Positions 35,497-44,909 of a stretch of 64,000 nt of DNA are shown piece by piece. This DNA comes from Christensenellaceae bacterium (lineage in GTDB: Bacteria; Bacillota; Clostridia; Christensenellales; Borkfalkiaceae). The DNA lies in contig CAQTYU010000004.1 of NCBI GenBank assembly GCA_948890655.1, positions 124,001 to 188,000 of the forward strand, read 5' to 3'. The notes beneath the pieces were generated by a model. That model had not been told where the DNA came from, made no database searches, and saw only the letters and a program-made list of their open reading frames with translations. Made by a program: the position numbers and the translations under genes. Position 1 is the stretch's first letter. The number at the start of each line of letters is the position of its first letter.

Positions 35497-35958
35497 ATGA
35501 GATGTTTATTTTGCGGCTGTGAAGACAGCAAGGTAATAGACAGCCGTTCCGCCGACGAAGGCAGAACGATTAGACGCAGAAGAGAGTGTACGAATTGCGG
35601 TAAGCGCTACACTACGTACGAAACGATTGAGGATACGCCCGTTCTTGTCGTTAAAACTAGCGGACTCCGTCAGGCGTTTGACGCAGGCAAGATTAAAAAC
35701 GGAATTATAAAATCCTGTGAAAAACGCCCCGTATCGCTTACGACTATCGATGAAATGGTTTCTGCCGTAACCAAGAAAGTTTATAACTCTATGGAGCAGG
35801 AAATTTCCTCTAAGCAGATAGGCGAAATGGTTATGGAAGAGCTTAAAAAGGTGGACGAAGTTGCTTACGTACGCTATGCAAGCGTGTACCGTTCGTTTAA
35901 GGATATCCCAAGCTTTATGGACGAATTGCAGAAGCTTATCGACAGCAAAAAACTTTAA
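35497..35958 (+). CDS. nrdR: Transcriptional repressor NrdR
   Basis: The 153-aa protein represses ribonucleotide reductase genes in response to ATP/dATP. The N-terminal zinc ribbon is CLFCGCEDSKVIDSR...CTNCGKRYTTYE (residues 3-43), followed by an ATP-cone (about 46-136, VVKTSGLRQAFDAGKI). Ribosome site is AAAGGGA. It follows the purine genes, with its own promoter. Confidence 0.95.
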   Translation: MRCLFCGCEDSKVIDSRSADEGRTIRRRRECTNCGKRYTTYETIEDTPVLVVKTSGLRQAFDAGKIKNGIIKSCEKRPVSLTTIDEMVSAVTKKVYNSMEQEISSKQIGEMVMEELKKVDEVAYVRYASVYRSFKDIPSFMDELQKLIDSKKL

Positions 35959-35981
35959 ATTAATTGAGGGGGTAAAATTAA

Positions 35982-36011
35982 TTGCCCCCGTAATATGCTT
36001 GAAATAACGCA
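35982..36011 (+). repeat. Dispersed 30-nt repeat, copy D, before ispG
   Basis: TTGCCCCC, then GTAATATGCTTG and AAATAACGCA. Its CCCCC (35985-35989) can pair with GGGGG at 35968-35972 just upstream, forming a hairpin in the nrdR-ispG gap. Confidence 0.7.
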
Positions 36012-36030
36012 GTTTTGGGCAAAAGACGAT

Positions 36031-37086
36031 ATGATATATTCAACTAAAAAAATCAATATTGGCGGCGTTTACGTAGGCGGTGGGGAAAGCGTAAAAATTC
36101 AGTCGATGTGCACGACCAAAACGAGCGCCGTCGATAACACGGTAAACCAGATTACTAAGCTTGCCGAAGCGGGATGTGAAATTATCAGGGTTTCCGTTCT
36201 TGACGAAGAGGACGCTATCGCCGTAAAAAAAATAAAGGAAAGAATAAGTATCCCTATCGTTGCGGATATTCATTTTTCTTCCCGCCTTGCCGTGCTTGCA
36301 ATAGAAAACGGCGCGGACAAGATACGTATAAATCCCGGTAACATCGGTGGTGAGAAGGAAATAAAGCTTGTTGCCGACTGTATTAAGTCGCATAAAATTT
36401 CCGTTCGCGTAGGTGCCAATACTGGTAGCGTTGAGGAAAAATTTCTCAAAAAATACGGCAAGAACGAAAATTCTCTCGTTGAAAGCGCGTTAAACAGTGT
36501 TTCGGTGCTGGAAAGATACGGTGTTAACGATATAGTTATTTCGGTTAAAGCCTCGTCCGTTCCGCTCACCGTCAAGGCGTATAGGTTGCTGGCGTCGCGT
36601 ACCGACTATCCCTTGCACTTGGGCGTGACCGAAGCGGGTACGGAACAAATGGCTGTCGTTAAATCTTCGGCAGCTCTCGGCGCGCTTCTGTTGGATGGGA
36701 TAGGCGACACGTTGCGGGTCTCAATAACCGACGACCCCGTGAAGGAAGTCGTTGCTGCAAGACGGCTTCTGCGCGCCGTCGGACGGGACGAAAACTTTGT
36801 CGACGTAATTTCTTGCCCAACTTGCGGCAGATGCCTGTGGGACTCTATGGAGCTTGCAAAAAAAGTCGGCTCTTTCGTTGAGGGAAGTAATAAAAAATTG
36901 AAGATCGCCGTTATGGGCTGTGTGGTTAACGGTCCGGGAGAAGCAAAGGACTGCGATTTGGGAATTGCCGGCGCAAAGGACTATTGCGTAATTTTCAAAA
37001 ACGGCGAAATTGTAAAAAAGGTTGCGGCAGGCGTTGCCGAAAAAGAATTTTTCAAGGAGATTAACGCGCTTTTAAATGACCGATGA
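36031..37086 (+). CDS. ispG: 4-hydroxy-3-methylbut-2-enyl-diphosphate synthase IspG
   Basis: This [4Fe-4S] enzyme of the MEP isoprenoid pathway converts MEcPP to HMBPP. I choose ATG 36031 (MIYSTKKINIGG) because it fits the family N terminus; an in-frame ATG at 35995 lies inside repeat copy D. The protein has about 351 aa. Motifs are VQSMCTT-like IQSMCTTKT, the cluster cysteines in SCPTCGRC and GCVVNGPGEAKD. Its end overlaps the next gene by 11 nt. Confidence 0.92.
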   Translation: MIYSTKKINIGGVYVGGGESVKIQSMCTTKTSAVDNTVNQITKLAEAGCEIIRVSVLDEEDAIAVKKIKERISIPIVADIHFSSRLAVLAIENGADKIRINPGNIGGEKEIKLVADCIKSHKISVRVGANTGSVEEKFLKKYGKNENSLVESALNSVSVLERYGVNDIVISVKASSVPLTVKAYRLLASRTDYPLHLGVTEAGTEQMAVVKSSAALGALLLDGIGDTLRVSITDDPVKEVVAARRLLRAVGRDENFVDVISCPTCGRCLWDSMELAKKVGSFVEGSNKKLKIAVMGCVVNGPGEAKDCDLGIAGAKDYCVIFKNGEIVKKVAAGVAEKEFFKEINALLNDR

Positions 37087-38608
37087 AATTATAGAAGAAA
37101 TTCGCTCGGTAAGTAAAAATCTCAGCCGCGCCATTTTGCGCGGAATCACTTTGGACAGGGCGGGAAGGACGGTTACGGCAAGCATAATAACAGACGAGGC
37201 GTACACACCCGCCGACGAGCGTAGCGCCGCCGCAATAATAAGAAAGTTCGTACCCGAATATTTTGAAAGCAAAGTCGTAATATCCAAGCTTTCCCCCGAC
37301 GAGGAAATGGTCGAAAAAAAAATAGAAGAGGCGATAAGTACGTTTTCAAAGGCTCTTTACGCTACGCTTTCAAAGGGTGATATAAGCGTAACTAAGAGCG
37401 AAAACGGATTTCATTACGTTATTGCCGTTGCTCCGTCGATTGCCCCCGCAAATCTTTGCGAGAAGGTGAGCGAATACCTTCAATCGGTATTTTGCGGAAG
37501 CTTTTCGGGTGAGTGCGTCGTTTCGCAGGCAAACCTTGAAGATTTGGAAGTTGAGGAAAGGCGTGACGAAATCGAGTTTGAAACGCCAGTCCGCACTTTT
37601 CAGATTGAGGACTTTAAAATTTTAGAGGGGGAGAAAATCCGCACTACCGCCGTATATATGAGCGATTTGAACCTTGTCAGCGACGAGGTCGTTTTGTGCG
37701 GCGTTATTGAGGATATTACCGAAAGATCTTACACAAATAAGAAAGGCGTTGAAAAAATTTATTATTGTTTCGTTTTGTCGGACACAACGGCGCGGGCGCA
37801 CGTTACGTATTTTCCGAGACTTAAGACTGTCGAAAAAATAAAACAGTTAAAGGTTGGGGACAGCGTCGTGTGTACGGGACTGAACGAGTCCTACAACGGC
37901 AATCTGCGTTATACGGCTAAAACTATAGATTTCGGGAAAACGCCAAATGGCTTTGTTCCCGAAAAACGCACGTCTAAGCCTGTTCCTAAGTATTACAAGA
38001 CGGTTAACCCGCAATCATATACCGATTATGAGCAGACGTTTCTTTTTACCGACAGAACGGTTCCCGAATGTCTGAAAGGACGCACGTTCGTCGTTTTCGA
38101 TTTGGAAACGACTGGCTTGAATTCTTCTCCCGTATCGGGTAACATGGATAAAATAATCGAAATCGGCGCGTATAAGATAACAGACGGTGAAATAACGGAA
38201 TGTTTTTCAACCTTTATAAATCCCGAAAGAAAGCTGTCGGAAGAGATTATCAACCTTACGGGTATAACGGAAGAGATGGTTGCAGACGCGCCCAAGACAG
38301 AAGAGGTTATGCCTGATTTTTTCAAATTCTGCTACGGCAGTATTTTGGTCGGACACAACATCGCGGGGTTCGATTTTAAATTCGTAGACCATTATTGTGC
38401 GAATTGCGGCTACGTGTTAGAAAGAAAAATCATTGATACGATCCCGCTTTCGCAGGAGCTTTTGTTTCTTTCCAACTATAAGTTGAACACGGTTGCCGAT
38501 AAATTCAATATTACATTTAATCATCACCGCGCAACGGACGACGCTCTGGCAACGGCAAAAATATTTATAGAGCTTATAAAATTAAAAAAATCTTTACCAA
38601 ATTACTGA
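37076..38608 (+). CDS. PolC-like protein with OB fold and DEDDh exonuclease but no polymerase
   Basis: The 510-aa protein resembles the front part of Gram-positive DNA polymerase III PolC. It has an N-terminal domain (about 1-160), an OB-type nucleic-acid-binding domain (about 190-300, VVLCGVIEDITERSYTNKKG) and a DnaQ-type exonuclease. The exonuclease residues are complete: VVFDLETTGL, GHNIAGFDFKFVDH and HHRATDDALATAK. The PHP and polymerase domains of PolC are absent, and the gene ends cleanly after the exonuclease, followed by a promoter. It may be a stand-alone proofreading or repair nuclease. It overlaps ispG by 11 nt. Confidence 0.85.
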   Translation: MTDEIIEEIRSVSKNLSRAILRGITLDRAGRTVTASIITDEAYTPADERSAAAIIRKFVPEYFESKVVISKLSPDEEMVEKKIEEAISTFSKALYATLSKGDISVTKSENGFHYVIAVAPSIAPANLCEKVSEYLQSVFCGSFSGECVVSQANLEDLEVEERRDEIEFETPVRTFQIEDFKILEGEKIRTTAVYMSDLNLVSDEVVLCGVIEDITERSYTNKKGVEKIYYCFVLSDTTARAHVTYFPRLKTVEKIKQLKVGDSVVCTGLNESYNGNLRYTAKTIDFGKTPNGFVPEKRTSKPVPKYYKTVNPQSYTDYEQTFLFTDRTVPECLKGRTFVVFDLETTGLNSSPVSGNMDKIIEIGAYKITDGEITECFSTFINPERKLSEEIINLTGITEEMVADAPKTEEVMPDFFKFCYGSILVGHNIAGFDFKFVDHYCANCGYVLERKIIDTIPLSQELLFLSNYKLNTVADKFNITFNHHRATDDALATAKIFIELIKLKKSLPNY

Positions 38609-38624
38609 TAATCAAAAAAAACGC

Positions 38625-38653
38625 TTGCATTTTAAAGGTCTGTATGCTACAAT
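38625..38653 (+). promoter_or_regulatory. Promoter of the rimP-nusA-infB cluster
   Basis: TTGCAT (38625-38630), a 17-nt spacer and TACAAT (38648-38653). The leader to rimP is about 125 nt. Confidence 0.75.
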
Positions 38654-38656
38654 AAA

Positions 38657-38716
38657 CTCAACCTTAATCGTAAGTTAAGATTGAGTGCCTTGACGAAAGG
38701 CACTCAATCCTTTTTA
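38657..38716 (+). promoter_or_regulatory. Attenuator-like leader of the rimP-nusA-infB cluster
   Basis: Two hairpins compete. An upstream one pairs CTCAA...TTAA with TTAA...TTGAG. A terminator pairs GATTGAGTGCCT (38679-38690) with AGGCACTCAATC (38698-38709), followed by CTTTTT. They share the TTGAG strand, so only one can form. This is a transcription attenuation arrangement just after the promoter. The signal is not visible. Confidence 0.65.
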
Positions 38717-38786
38717 AGGGATAAAAAGTTTTACCATCCGCAACGTTTTGTCGCGCTCGCATTTACTTTTTTAAAAGGTGGGATTT

Positions 38787-39245
38787 ATGCAGATTAAACC
38801 TATAAAAGAGATAACCGAATTTCTTGAAAAAATAGCTACGCCTATGGGGATTGAAATTGTAGAAGTCGAGTGGAACGACAAGTCAGCTTCTTTGACTGTC
38901 TATATCGAAACAGAAACAGGCGTCGATCTTGACACATGTGAAAAATTTCATAATGCGATTTTAGATCCGATTGACGAACTTGACCCTACGTCCGACAAGC
39001 CTTACACGCTTAACGTGTCAAGCCCCGGGCTGGACCGTCCTTTTAAAACTGCAAGGGACTTTGAAAGGAACTTGCAAAAGGAAGTGGAAGTTAAACTTTA
39101 CGCTCCGTTGAGAGGACGGAAATTTATTGAAGGTGTCTTGACAGATTTTGATGATAATTCAATATCCTTAGAAGTTAATAAAGTAGAAATTAAAATAAGC
39201 CGCAACAAAATTGCGAAAATAAACAAAGCAATAAAATTCGATTAA
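38787..39245 (+). CDS. rimP: Ribosome maturation factor RimP
   Basis: This protein of about 152 aa is needed for 30S subunit maturation. Motifs are IEIVEVEW, VYIETETGVDLDTCEKFHNAI and YTLNVSSPGLDRPFKTARDFER (near residue 74). The start is ATG 38787, placed by AAAAGGTGGG at ideal spacing; a GTG 9 nt upstream lies in that ribosome site. First gene of the nusA-infB cluster. Confidence 0.93.
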   Translation: MQIKPIKEITEFLEKIATPMGIEIVEVEWNDKSASLTVYIETETGVDLDTCEKFHNAILDPIDELDPTSDKPYTLNVSSPGLDRPFKTARDFERNLQKEVEVKLYAPLRGRKFIEGVLTDFDDNSISLEVNKVEIKISRNKIAKINKAIKFD

Positions 39246-39290
39246 TTAAAACAAAACGCAAACCTAAAAAATTTTTCGGGAGAAACAAAA

Positions 39291-40391
39291 ATGATTAACA
39301 AAGACTTTTTTGCAGCACTTCAGGACTTGGAAAAAGAAAAAGGTATACCGCAGGAAGTGTTTTTAGAAGCGCTTGAAAACGCTCTTATTTCAGCTTGCAA
39401 AAAACAGTATGCAGGCACGGTCGGTACTGTGGAAATAAAAATGAACCCCGAAAAGGGCTCTATTGACTTCTATATGGTTAAAACCGTAGTTGAAGAGGTT
39501 GCGGACCCTGAAAACGAAATTACGCTTGATAAGGCGCGCGAGGTTAAAAAGAGCTATAAGCTAGGCGACAAGTATACTGAGAAAATCGTGCCCAAAGATT
39601 TCAGCCGTATCGCCGCCCAGACGGCAAAGCAAGTAATCTTACAAAAGCTTCACGAAACCGAGCGGGACGTAGCTATGAACGAGTTCTCCGATAAAGAGGG
39701 CGAGCTGCTCGTCGGCGTAGTAAGAAAAATTGACGCTAAAAATATTTACATTGAGCTTGGCAAGGGGCAGGTGGAAGGACTTATGATGCCTTCCGACCAA
39801 GTGCCCGGAGAAACGTACAACGTAAACGACAAAATAAAAGTATTTGTAAAGCGTATTAAAAGCGGCTTCCACGGCGCACAGGTTTTGGTAAGTCGTTCGG
39901 CGCCCGGACTTGTCAGAAAACTGTTTGAAGACGAAGTTCCCGAAATTAAGCAAGGCACCGTCGTTATCAAGTCAATCAGCCGTGAAGCGGGTGAAAGAAC
40001 GAAAATCGCAATCTGTTCCGAGGACGAAAGGGTTGACGCTATCGGCTCTTGCGTAGGTAACAAGGGCGCAAGGGTCAACGCGATAGTTGAAGAACTGAAT
40101 GGTGAAAAAATCGATATTATTCCTTGGAGCGAGAACCCTTTGGAGTTTATTGCAAAAGCGTTATCTCCCGCAAAAGTTATATCGGTTACGCAACTTGACG
40201 GCGATAAGACGGCTATGGCGGTCGTTCCCGACGATAAGCTTTCGCTTGCCATAGGCAAGAACGGGCAGAACGCCCGCCTTGCGGTAAGGCTTACGGGCTG
40301 GAAAATAGACGTTAAAAGCCAGTCCGCGGCGGCAAAGCTCGGTTTGACTGCGGGTGTCGACGACAACGAAGAAACGGCGGAAGAAGAATAA
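39291..40391 (+). CDS. nusA: Transcription termination/antitermination protein NusA
   Basis: The 366-aa RNA polymerase-binding factor has an N-terminal polymerase-binding domain (1-125), an S1 domain (about 135-200, GELLVGVVRKIDAKNIYIELG) and two KH domains (about 230-345; GSCVGNKGARVNAIVEELNGEKID and LAIGKNGQNARLAVRLTGW). It lacks the C-terminal acidic repeats of enterobacterial NusA, as usual in Firmicutes. The ribosome site is CGGGAG. Confidence 0.95.
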   Translation: MINKDFFAALQDLEKEKGIPQEVFLEALENALISACKKQYAGTVGTVEIKMNPEKGSIDFYMVKTVVEEVADPENEITLDKAREVKKSYKLGDKYTEKIVPKDFSRIAAQTAKQVILQKLHETERDVAMNEFSDKEGELLVGVVRKIDAKNIYIELGKGQVEGLMMPSDQVPGETYNVNDKIKVFVKRIKSGFHGAQVLVSRSAPGLVRKLFEDEVPEIKQGTVVIKSISREAGERTKIAICSEDERVDAIGSCVGNKGARVNAIVEELNGEKIDIIPWSENPLEFIAKALSPAKVISVTQLDGDKTAMAVVPDDKLSLAIGKNGQNARLAVRLTGWKIDVKSQSAAAKLGLTAGVDDNEETAEEE

Positions 40392-40395
40392 ACCG

Positions 40396-40671
40396 ATGAC
40401 AGAAAAGAAAATACCGCTGAGAATGTGCGTTTCGTGCAGGGAATTAAAAGAAAAGAGGGATATGCTCCGCGTTGTGAAGAATGCGGACGGTAAAATTTTC
40501 GTTGACTTTTCTTCTAAGGCGTCGGGACGCGGCGCATACGTTTGCGACAACTACGACTGTATCAAAAAGTTGAAAAAACAGCGTATTTTAAATAAAGTTT
40601 TTTCCTGTGCGGTGGACGATGAAATCTATTCTGCCGTCGAGGAGGAATGTTTTGGCAAACGGCAAGGTTGA
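40396..40671 (+). CDS. rnpM: YlxR-family RNA-binding protein RnpM
   Basis: The protein of about 91 aa is YlxR/RnpM, which modulates RNase P and sits beside nusA in most Firmicutes. Motifs are RMCVSCRELKEKRDMLRVV and ASGRGAYVCDNYDCIKK. I place the start at ATG 40396, 5 nt after nusA. A GTG at 40354 would add a Lys-rich piece overlapping nusA. It overlaps the next gene. Confidence 0.88.
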   Translation: MTEKKIPLRMCVSCRELKEKRDMLRVVKNADGKIFVDFSSKASGRGAYVCDNYDCIKKLKKQRILNKVFSCAVDDEIYSAVEEECFGKRQG

Positions 40672-40975
40672 AACCTATATAGGTTTTTGCATAAAGTCTG
40701 GCAAGATATCCCTCGGTTCGGGGGCAATCTCCACGCTTAAAGGCGGAGTTAAGCTTTTAGTTTTGGACGGTACCGCAGCTAAAAATTCCCAAAGGCTTGC
40801 GCTGAAATTCAAAAACCGCTTCGATTGTCCTTTAATCGTTTGTAAATCGGGTTTTGAAAGGATTGTAAACTGTGAGGGCGCAAAAATTGCCGCGATACGA
40901 GACGAAGAGCTTGCAAAAGCAATTTTACGGAATTTAGACGATAACTACGAAATTTGTGCCGAAGGCAGTATTTAA
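40652..40975 (+). CDS. L7Ae-family ribosomal protein (YlxQ type)
   Basis: This L7Ae/L30e-fold RNA-binding protein of about 107 aa binds kink-turn RNAs and is a regular neighbour of rnpM. The likely start is TTG 40652, 6 nt after GGAGG, giving MANGKVETYIGFCIKSGKISLG. A start further upstream would overlap rnpM more and adds non-homologous residues. Conserved segment: GAISTLKGGVKLLVLDGTAAKNSQRLALKF. Confidence 0.85.
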   Translation: MANGKVETYIGFCIKSGKISLGSGAISTLKGGVKLLVLDGTAAKNSQRLALKFKNRFDCPLIVCKSGFERIVNCEGAKIAAIRDEELAKAILRNLDDNYEICAEGSI

Positions 40976-40999
40976 AGCAATATTAGAAAGGGATAGCAT

Positions 41000-43525
41000 A
41001 TGGCAAAAAAATACGAGAATATTGAAAATATTAGTAAGCTTATTTCGGGCGGCTCGTTAGCGGAACTCAATAAAAAGATTTCCTCTGCCGAAAGGTCGGC
41101 GTCCGATATTTTAAAAAAGCTGAACGATATGGAAGCGGCAATCAAGCAGAAAAAGTTCGAAGAAGAGCAAGCCGCCGCAAGAGAAGCTGCCGAGGCGTTG
41201 AGGGCGCAGGAAGAAAAAGAGGCGCAAACGGAAAAAACGGTTGAAGAAAAAACCGTTCCTGTCGCTATTGAAGAAGTGCCTGAAAAGCCCGCCGAGAAAT
41301 CGCAGGAAAAGCCTGCGGCGGCAGAGCGACCCGCGAAGCCTTCCAATCCTGCAATTGTCGGGCACATTAATTTACAGAACGGTCCGCGCGGCAGTCAATT
41401 TTTTAATAACGGCGCAAGACCTAAAAGAACGGAAAACAAAACGTTTATCAACCGCGATACCCGTCCACCCAAGGATAGGGCAGGACAACTTTTGCGCACC
41501 GGTCAGACGTCGCGCCCCGCAGGCGGAACGCGTTACAACGCCCCCGCTGCAGTGCCTGCTCCCGTTCCCGCCAAGGGAAAGAATTTCGGACCCGACAAAA
41601 AGAAAGGTTTTGAAAAGACTTATATTGAAAAAGACAGACATACAATGTCAAAACGTGCGCTTATCAAGCAACAGGGCGCAAGTGTTGAGGACTTTGACGA
41701 GAATAAGAGCGGTTACAGAAAATTAAGGGTCAAAAAAGATAAAACCAAAGCTGCGCCTACTATTAAAATCGAACACGCCGTCGTAACCACGAGCGATATT
41801 CCCATTAAAACACTTTCGGAGAAAATCGGAATTACAGCAAGTGTAATAGTTAAGAGGCTTTTCAACGAGGGCGTGATGTCTACGGTGAACGACTCAATAG
41901 ATTACGATACTGCAGCTTTAATTGCCGCGGATTTCGGCGTAGAGCTTGAATACAAGCCCGAAAAGACTGCGGAAGAAGTTCTTACCGAACAGCAGGCGGA
42001 TACCTTTGAAGAGATTGAAAAGCTCGTTCCCCGTGCACCGGTCGTAACCGTTATGGGTCACGTTGACCACGGTAAAACTTCCCTTCTCGATTATATCAGA
42101 AAGACCAAAGTTACCGCAGGAGAAGCTGGCGGTATAACGCAACACATAGGCGCATATACCGTTAAAGTAGGCAATAAAGGTATAACTTTTATAGACACTC
42201 CTGGACACGAAGCGTTTACTGCAATGCGTGCACGCGGCGCGCAGGTGACAGATATTGTTATCTTGGTAGTTGCCGCAGACGACGGCATAATGCCGCAGAC
42301 GGTTGAAGCAATTAACCACGCAAGAGCTGCGGGCGTTGAAGTCATAGTCGCAATAAATAAAATGGATAAAACGGGCGCAAACCCCGACAAGATTAAGCAA
42401 GAACTTATGCGTTATGAAATCTTCCCCGAAGATTACGGCGGCAAGACGATAGTGTGCCCGATATCCTGTAAGACCGGCGAAGGTATAGATAACCTTCTTG
42501 AAAGTCTTATTCTTCTTGCGGAGACGAAAGAGCTTCTTGCAAATCCCGAAAAAGAAGCAAGGGGCATAGTAATCGAAGCCCGTCTTGATAAAGGAAAAGG
42601 TCCCGTTGCAACGATTCTCGTTCAAAACGGTACGTTGCACACGGGCGACAACGTTATTTGCGGTCTCGTAACAGGCAAAGTCCGCGCGATGATCGACGAA
42701 AACGGTAAAACCGTTAAAGAAGCAGGACCTTCGGTTGCCGTCAACGTTTTGGGGCTTGAAGACGTTCCCAATTCTGGCGATACCATAAATGCCGTAACTC
42801 AGGCGCTTATGAAACAGGTTCAGGGCGAAAGAAAGGACAAAATAAGCCTTGAAAAGGTTAAATCCCGTGTAAAGACCGATTTAAACGAAGCATTTGGCAA
42901 CTTGCCCGACGAACAGCTTAAAAATCTTAACCTTATTATTAAGGGCGACGTCCAGGGCTCTGTTGAAGCCGTTAAGCAGTCTGTAGTTAAGTTGTCGAAC
43001 GAAGAAGTGCAGGTCAAAGTTATCCACAGCGCTGCGGGCGCGGTTACCGAAACCGACGTTATGCTTGCGGAAAGTGCGGGTGCAATAATTCTCTGCTTTA
43101 ACGTTCGTCCGGACGCAAAGGCAAAAATTCTTGCAGAAAGAAGCAAGGTTGACGTAAGAACGTACAGAATTATTTACGAACTTTTGGACGATATGACGGC
43201 TGCGCTTAAAGGAATGCGGGCTCCTAAATATCAGGAAGTTCTTCTCGGTAAGTGCGAGGTCCGTCAGACCTTCAAAATTACGGGTGCGGGCAATATCGCC
43301 GGCTGTTACGTTACGGACGGCAAAATCGTCCGCGGCGGAAGACTCAGAATATACCGCGAAGATATTCTTATCGTCGAAGGCGGCGTAAAGCAACTTAAAC
43401 GTTTTAAAGACGACGTTAAAGAGGTTGCCGCAGGCTTTGAATGCGGCTGTTCTATCGATGGATTTAACGATATCAAAATAGGCGATATAATAGAGTGCTA
43501 TCAGATTGAAGAGGTAGCGCAATAA
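41000..43525 (+). CDS. infB: Translation initiation factor IF-2
   Basis: The 841-aa GTPase brings initiator tRNA to the ribosome. A low-complexity N-terminal region (Ala/Glu/Lys-rich, about 1-240) precedes the IF2-N domain. The G domain has [17 protein letters not shown] (near residue 350), DTPGHEAF and [12 protein letters not shown]. Domains II-IV follow, ending [23 protein letters not shown]. The ribosome site is AAAGGGA. Confidence 0.96.
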   Translation: MAKKYENIENISKLISGGSLAELNKKISSAERSASDILKKLNDMEAAIKQKKFEEEQAAAREAAEALRAQEEKEAQTEKTVEEKTVPVAIEEVPEKPAEKSQEKPAAAERPAKPSNPAIVGHINLQNGPRGSQFFNNGARPKRTENKTFINRDTRPPKDRAGQLLRTGQTSRPAGGTRYNAPAAVPAPVPAKGKNFGPDKKKGFEKTYIEKDRHTMSKRALIKQQGASVEDFDENKSGYRKLRVKKDKTKAAPTIKIEHAVVTTSDIPIKTLSEKIGITASVIVKRLFNEGVMSTVNDSIDYDTAALIAADFGVELEYKPEKTAEEVLTEQQADTFEEIEKLVPRAPVVTVMGHVDHGKTSLLDYIRKTKVTAGEAGGITQHIGAYTVKVGNKGITFIDTPGHEAFTAMRARGAQVTDIVILVVAADDGIMPQTVEAINHARAAGVEVIVAINKMDKTGANPDKIKQELMRYEIFPEDYGGKTIVCPISCKTGEGIDNLLESLILLAETKELLANPEKEARGIVIEARLDKGKGPVATILVQNGTLHTGDNVICGLVTGKVRAMIDENGKTVKEAGPSVAVNVLGLEDVPNSGDTINAVTQALMKQVQGERKDKISLEKVKSRVKTDLNEAFGNLPDEQLKNLNLIIKGDVQGSVEAVKQSVVKLSNEEVQVKVIHSAAGAVTETDVMLAESAGAIILCFNVRPDAKAKILAERSKVDVRTYRIIYELLDDMTAALKGMRAPKYQEVLLGKCEVRQTFKITGAGNIAGCYVTDGKIVRGGRLRIYREDILIVEGGVKQLKRFKDDVKEVAAGFECGCSIDGFNDIKIGDIIECYQIEEVAQ

Positions 43526-43594
43526 AAGGTTTATGCGCCGAATCGTGTTGCGTAAATACTTTAAATGTAATTAAATTTATAACGGAGATATAAA

Positions 43595-43957
43595 ATGAAA
43601 GGTGTAAGGGGAGAACGTCTCGCTGGCGAATTCCGGAAGGAAATTTCCTCAATAATTTCTTTAAAACTTAAAAGCGATTATCCCCGCCTTTCGGCAATAA
43701 TCAGTGTGACGGAGGTGGATGTCGCCCCCGATTTAAAGAGTGCGAAGGTCTATATCAGCGTATTCGACACTGATAAGGAGAGGGCTGAAGGAAGCTTTTC
43801 GATTATCAAAGAAAACGCGGGGCAGATTCGTCACGAGCTTTCCAAAGTTATGCATTTAAGAACCGTACCGGAGCTACGTTTTATAAAGGACGGAAGCATG
43901 GAGTACGGTGAAAAAATTGACAAAATTCTTTTCGACCTCGGGAAAAAAGATGAATAA
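43595..43957 (+). CDS. rbfA: 30S ribosome-binding factor RbfA
   Basis: The 120-aa cold-shock ribosome maturation factor has a KH-like fold. Visible motifs are RGERLAGEFRKEISSII, DVAPDLKSAKVYISVF and LRTVPELRFIKDGSMEYGEKID. The ribosome site is CGGAG. Its end overlaps nrnA by 8 nt. Confidence 0.94.
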   Translation: MKGVRGERLAGEFRKEISSIISLKLKSDYPRLSAIISVTEVDVAPDLKSAKVYISVFDTDKERAEGSFSIIKENAGQIRHELSKVMHLRTVPELRFIKDGSMEYGEKIDKILFDLGKKDE

Positions 43958-44909
43958 CGCCTTTGAAGAAATAATTTCAGCATTAAACATCGCTAAAACC
44001 GTTGCGGTTTTCTGCCACGCCCGTCCTGACGGCGACGCGCTCGGCAGCGGACTTGCGCTGTGTCTTGCGTTAAAATCAAAGGGTAAAACGGCGCATATGT
44101 GTTGCGATGACGCTCCGTCTGAAAAGTTTTCTTTTATTCCTGCGATGAAAGAGGTGAAAACAGAACTCCCGAACGTTGAATACGATTTATTTATCAGCGT
44201 TGACTGTGCGGATATAATGCGTCTCGGCAGCTTTGCTAAAAAATATACTAAATTCAAAGGCGTTACAGTCAACTTGGATCATCACGTTTCAAACGGGCGT
44301 TACGGAAAATTAAATTACGTTCAAGCGTGTCCCGCAAGTTGCGAAATAGTAACGGAATTGTTTCAAAAAGCAGGTTTTGAAGTAACCGAAGAAATTGCAA
44401 ATCTTTTAATGCTCGGCCTCATTACGGACAGCGGCAACTTCACCCATCTTGACGTTACCGAAAGAACTTACGGTATTGCCGCATATTTAAGGGGCAGAGG
44501 CGCGGATATTTATAAAATAAATTACAATATGTTTTCACGCCAATCCAAGACAAGGGCTATCCTGTATGGCAAAGTAATGTCAAAAATGCGATTTAAGCTT
44601 GACGACAGACTTGCACTTATTGTTATTCATAACGAGGATTTGCCTAAAGTCGGTTTAGATATGGGACTTACCGAAGGATTCGTTGATTTTCCTTTATCCG
44701 TTGACGGAGTGGAGGTTGCAGTGTCGCTTATGGAGTATAAGCCCAATCTTTACAAAATTTCTTTAAGAAGCAAGGGTAAAGTAAACGTAAACGAAATAGC
44801 CGTAAGTTTCGGCGGCGGGGGACACGTTCTTGCCAGCGGATGTCTTTTGGGCGGACCGTTGGAAGAAATAATCGAAAAACTTACTTACGCAGTTTATCAG
44901 GCTTTATGA
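43950..44909 (+). CDS. nrnA: DHH-family oligoribonuclease / pAp phosphatase NrnA
   Basis: This enzyme of about 319 aa degrades short oligoribonucleotides and dephosphorylates pAp. The DHH domain has FCHARPDGDALGSGLALCLAL (near residue 19), SVDCADIMRLG and NLDHHVSN. The DHHA1 domain ends SFGGGGHVLASGCLLGG. The start is ATG 43950, just after GGGAAAAAA and overlapping rbfA by 8 nt. A start at 43908 would overlap more. It overlaps truB by 4 nt. Confidence 0.93.
   Translation: MNNAFEEIISALNIAKTVAVFCHARPDGDALGSGLALCLALKSKGKTAHMCCDDAPSEKFSFIPAMKEVKTELPNVEYDLFISVDCADIMRLGSFAKKYTKFKGVTVNLDHHVSNGRYGKLNYVQACPASCEIVTELFQKAGFEVTEEIANLLMLGLITDSGNFTHLDVTERTYGIAAYLRGRGADIYKINYNMFSRQSKTRAILYGKVMSKMRFKLDDRLALIVIHNEDLPKVGLDMGLTEGFVDFPLSVDGVEVAVSLMEYKPNLYKISLRSKGKVNVNEIAVSFGGGGHVLASGCLLGGPLEEIIEKLTYAVYQAL

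Noticed and set aside
35995..36030. Upstream ATG of ispG
   Set aside because: It falls inside dispersed repeat D, and the extra residues are not part of the family.
42640..42675. Match to CGTTATTTGCGG within infB
   Set aside because: Only half of the dispersed repeat matches, and the segment encodes a conserved IF-2 stretch.
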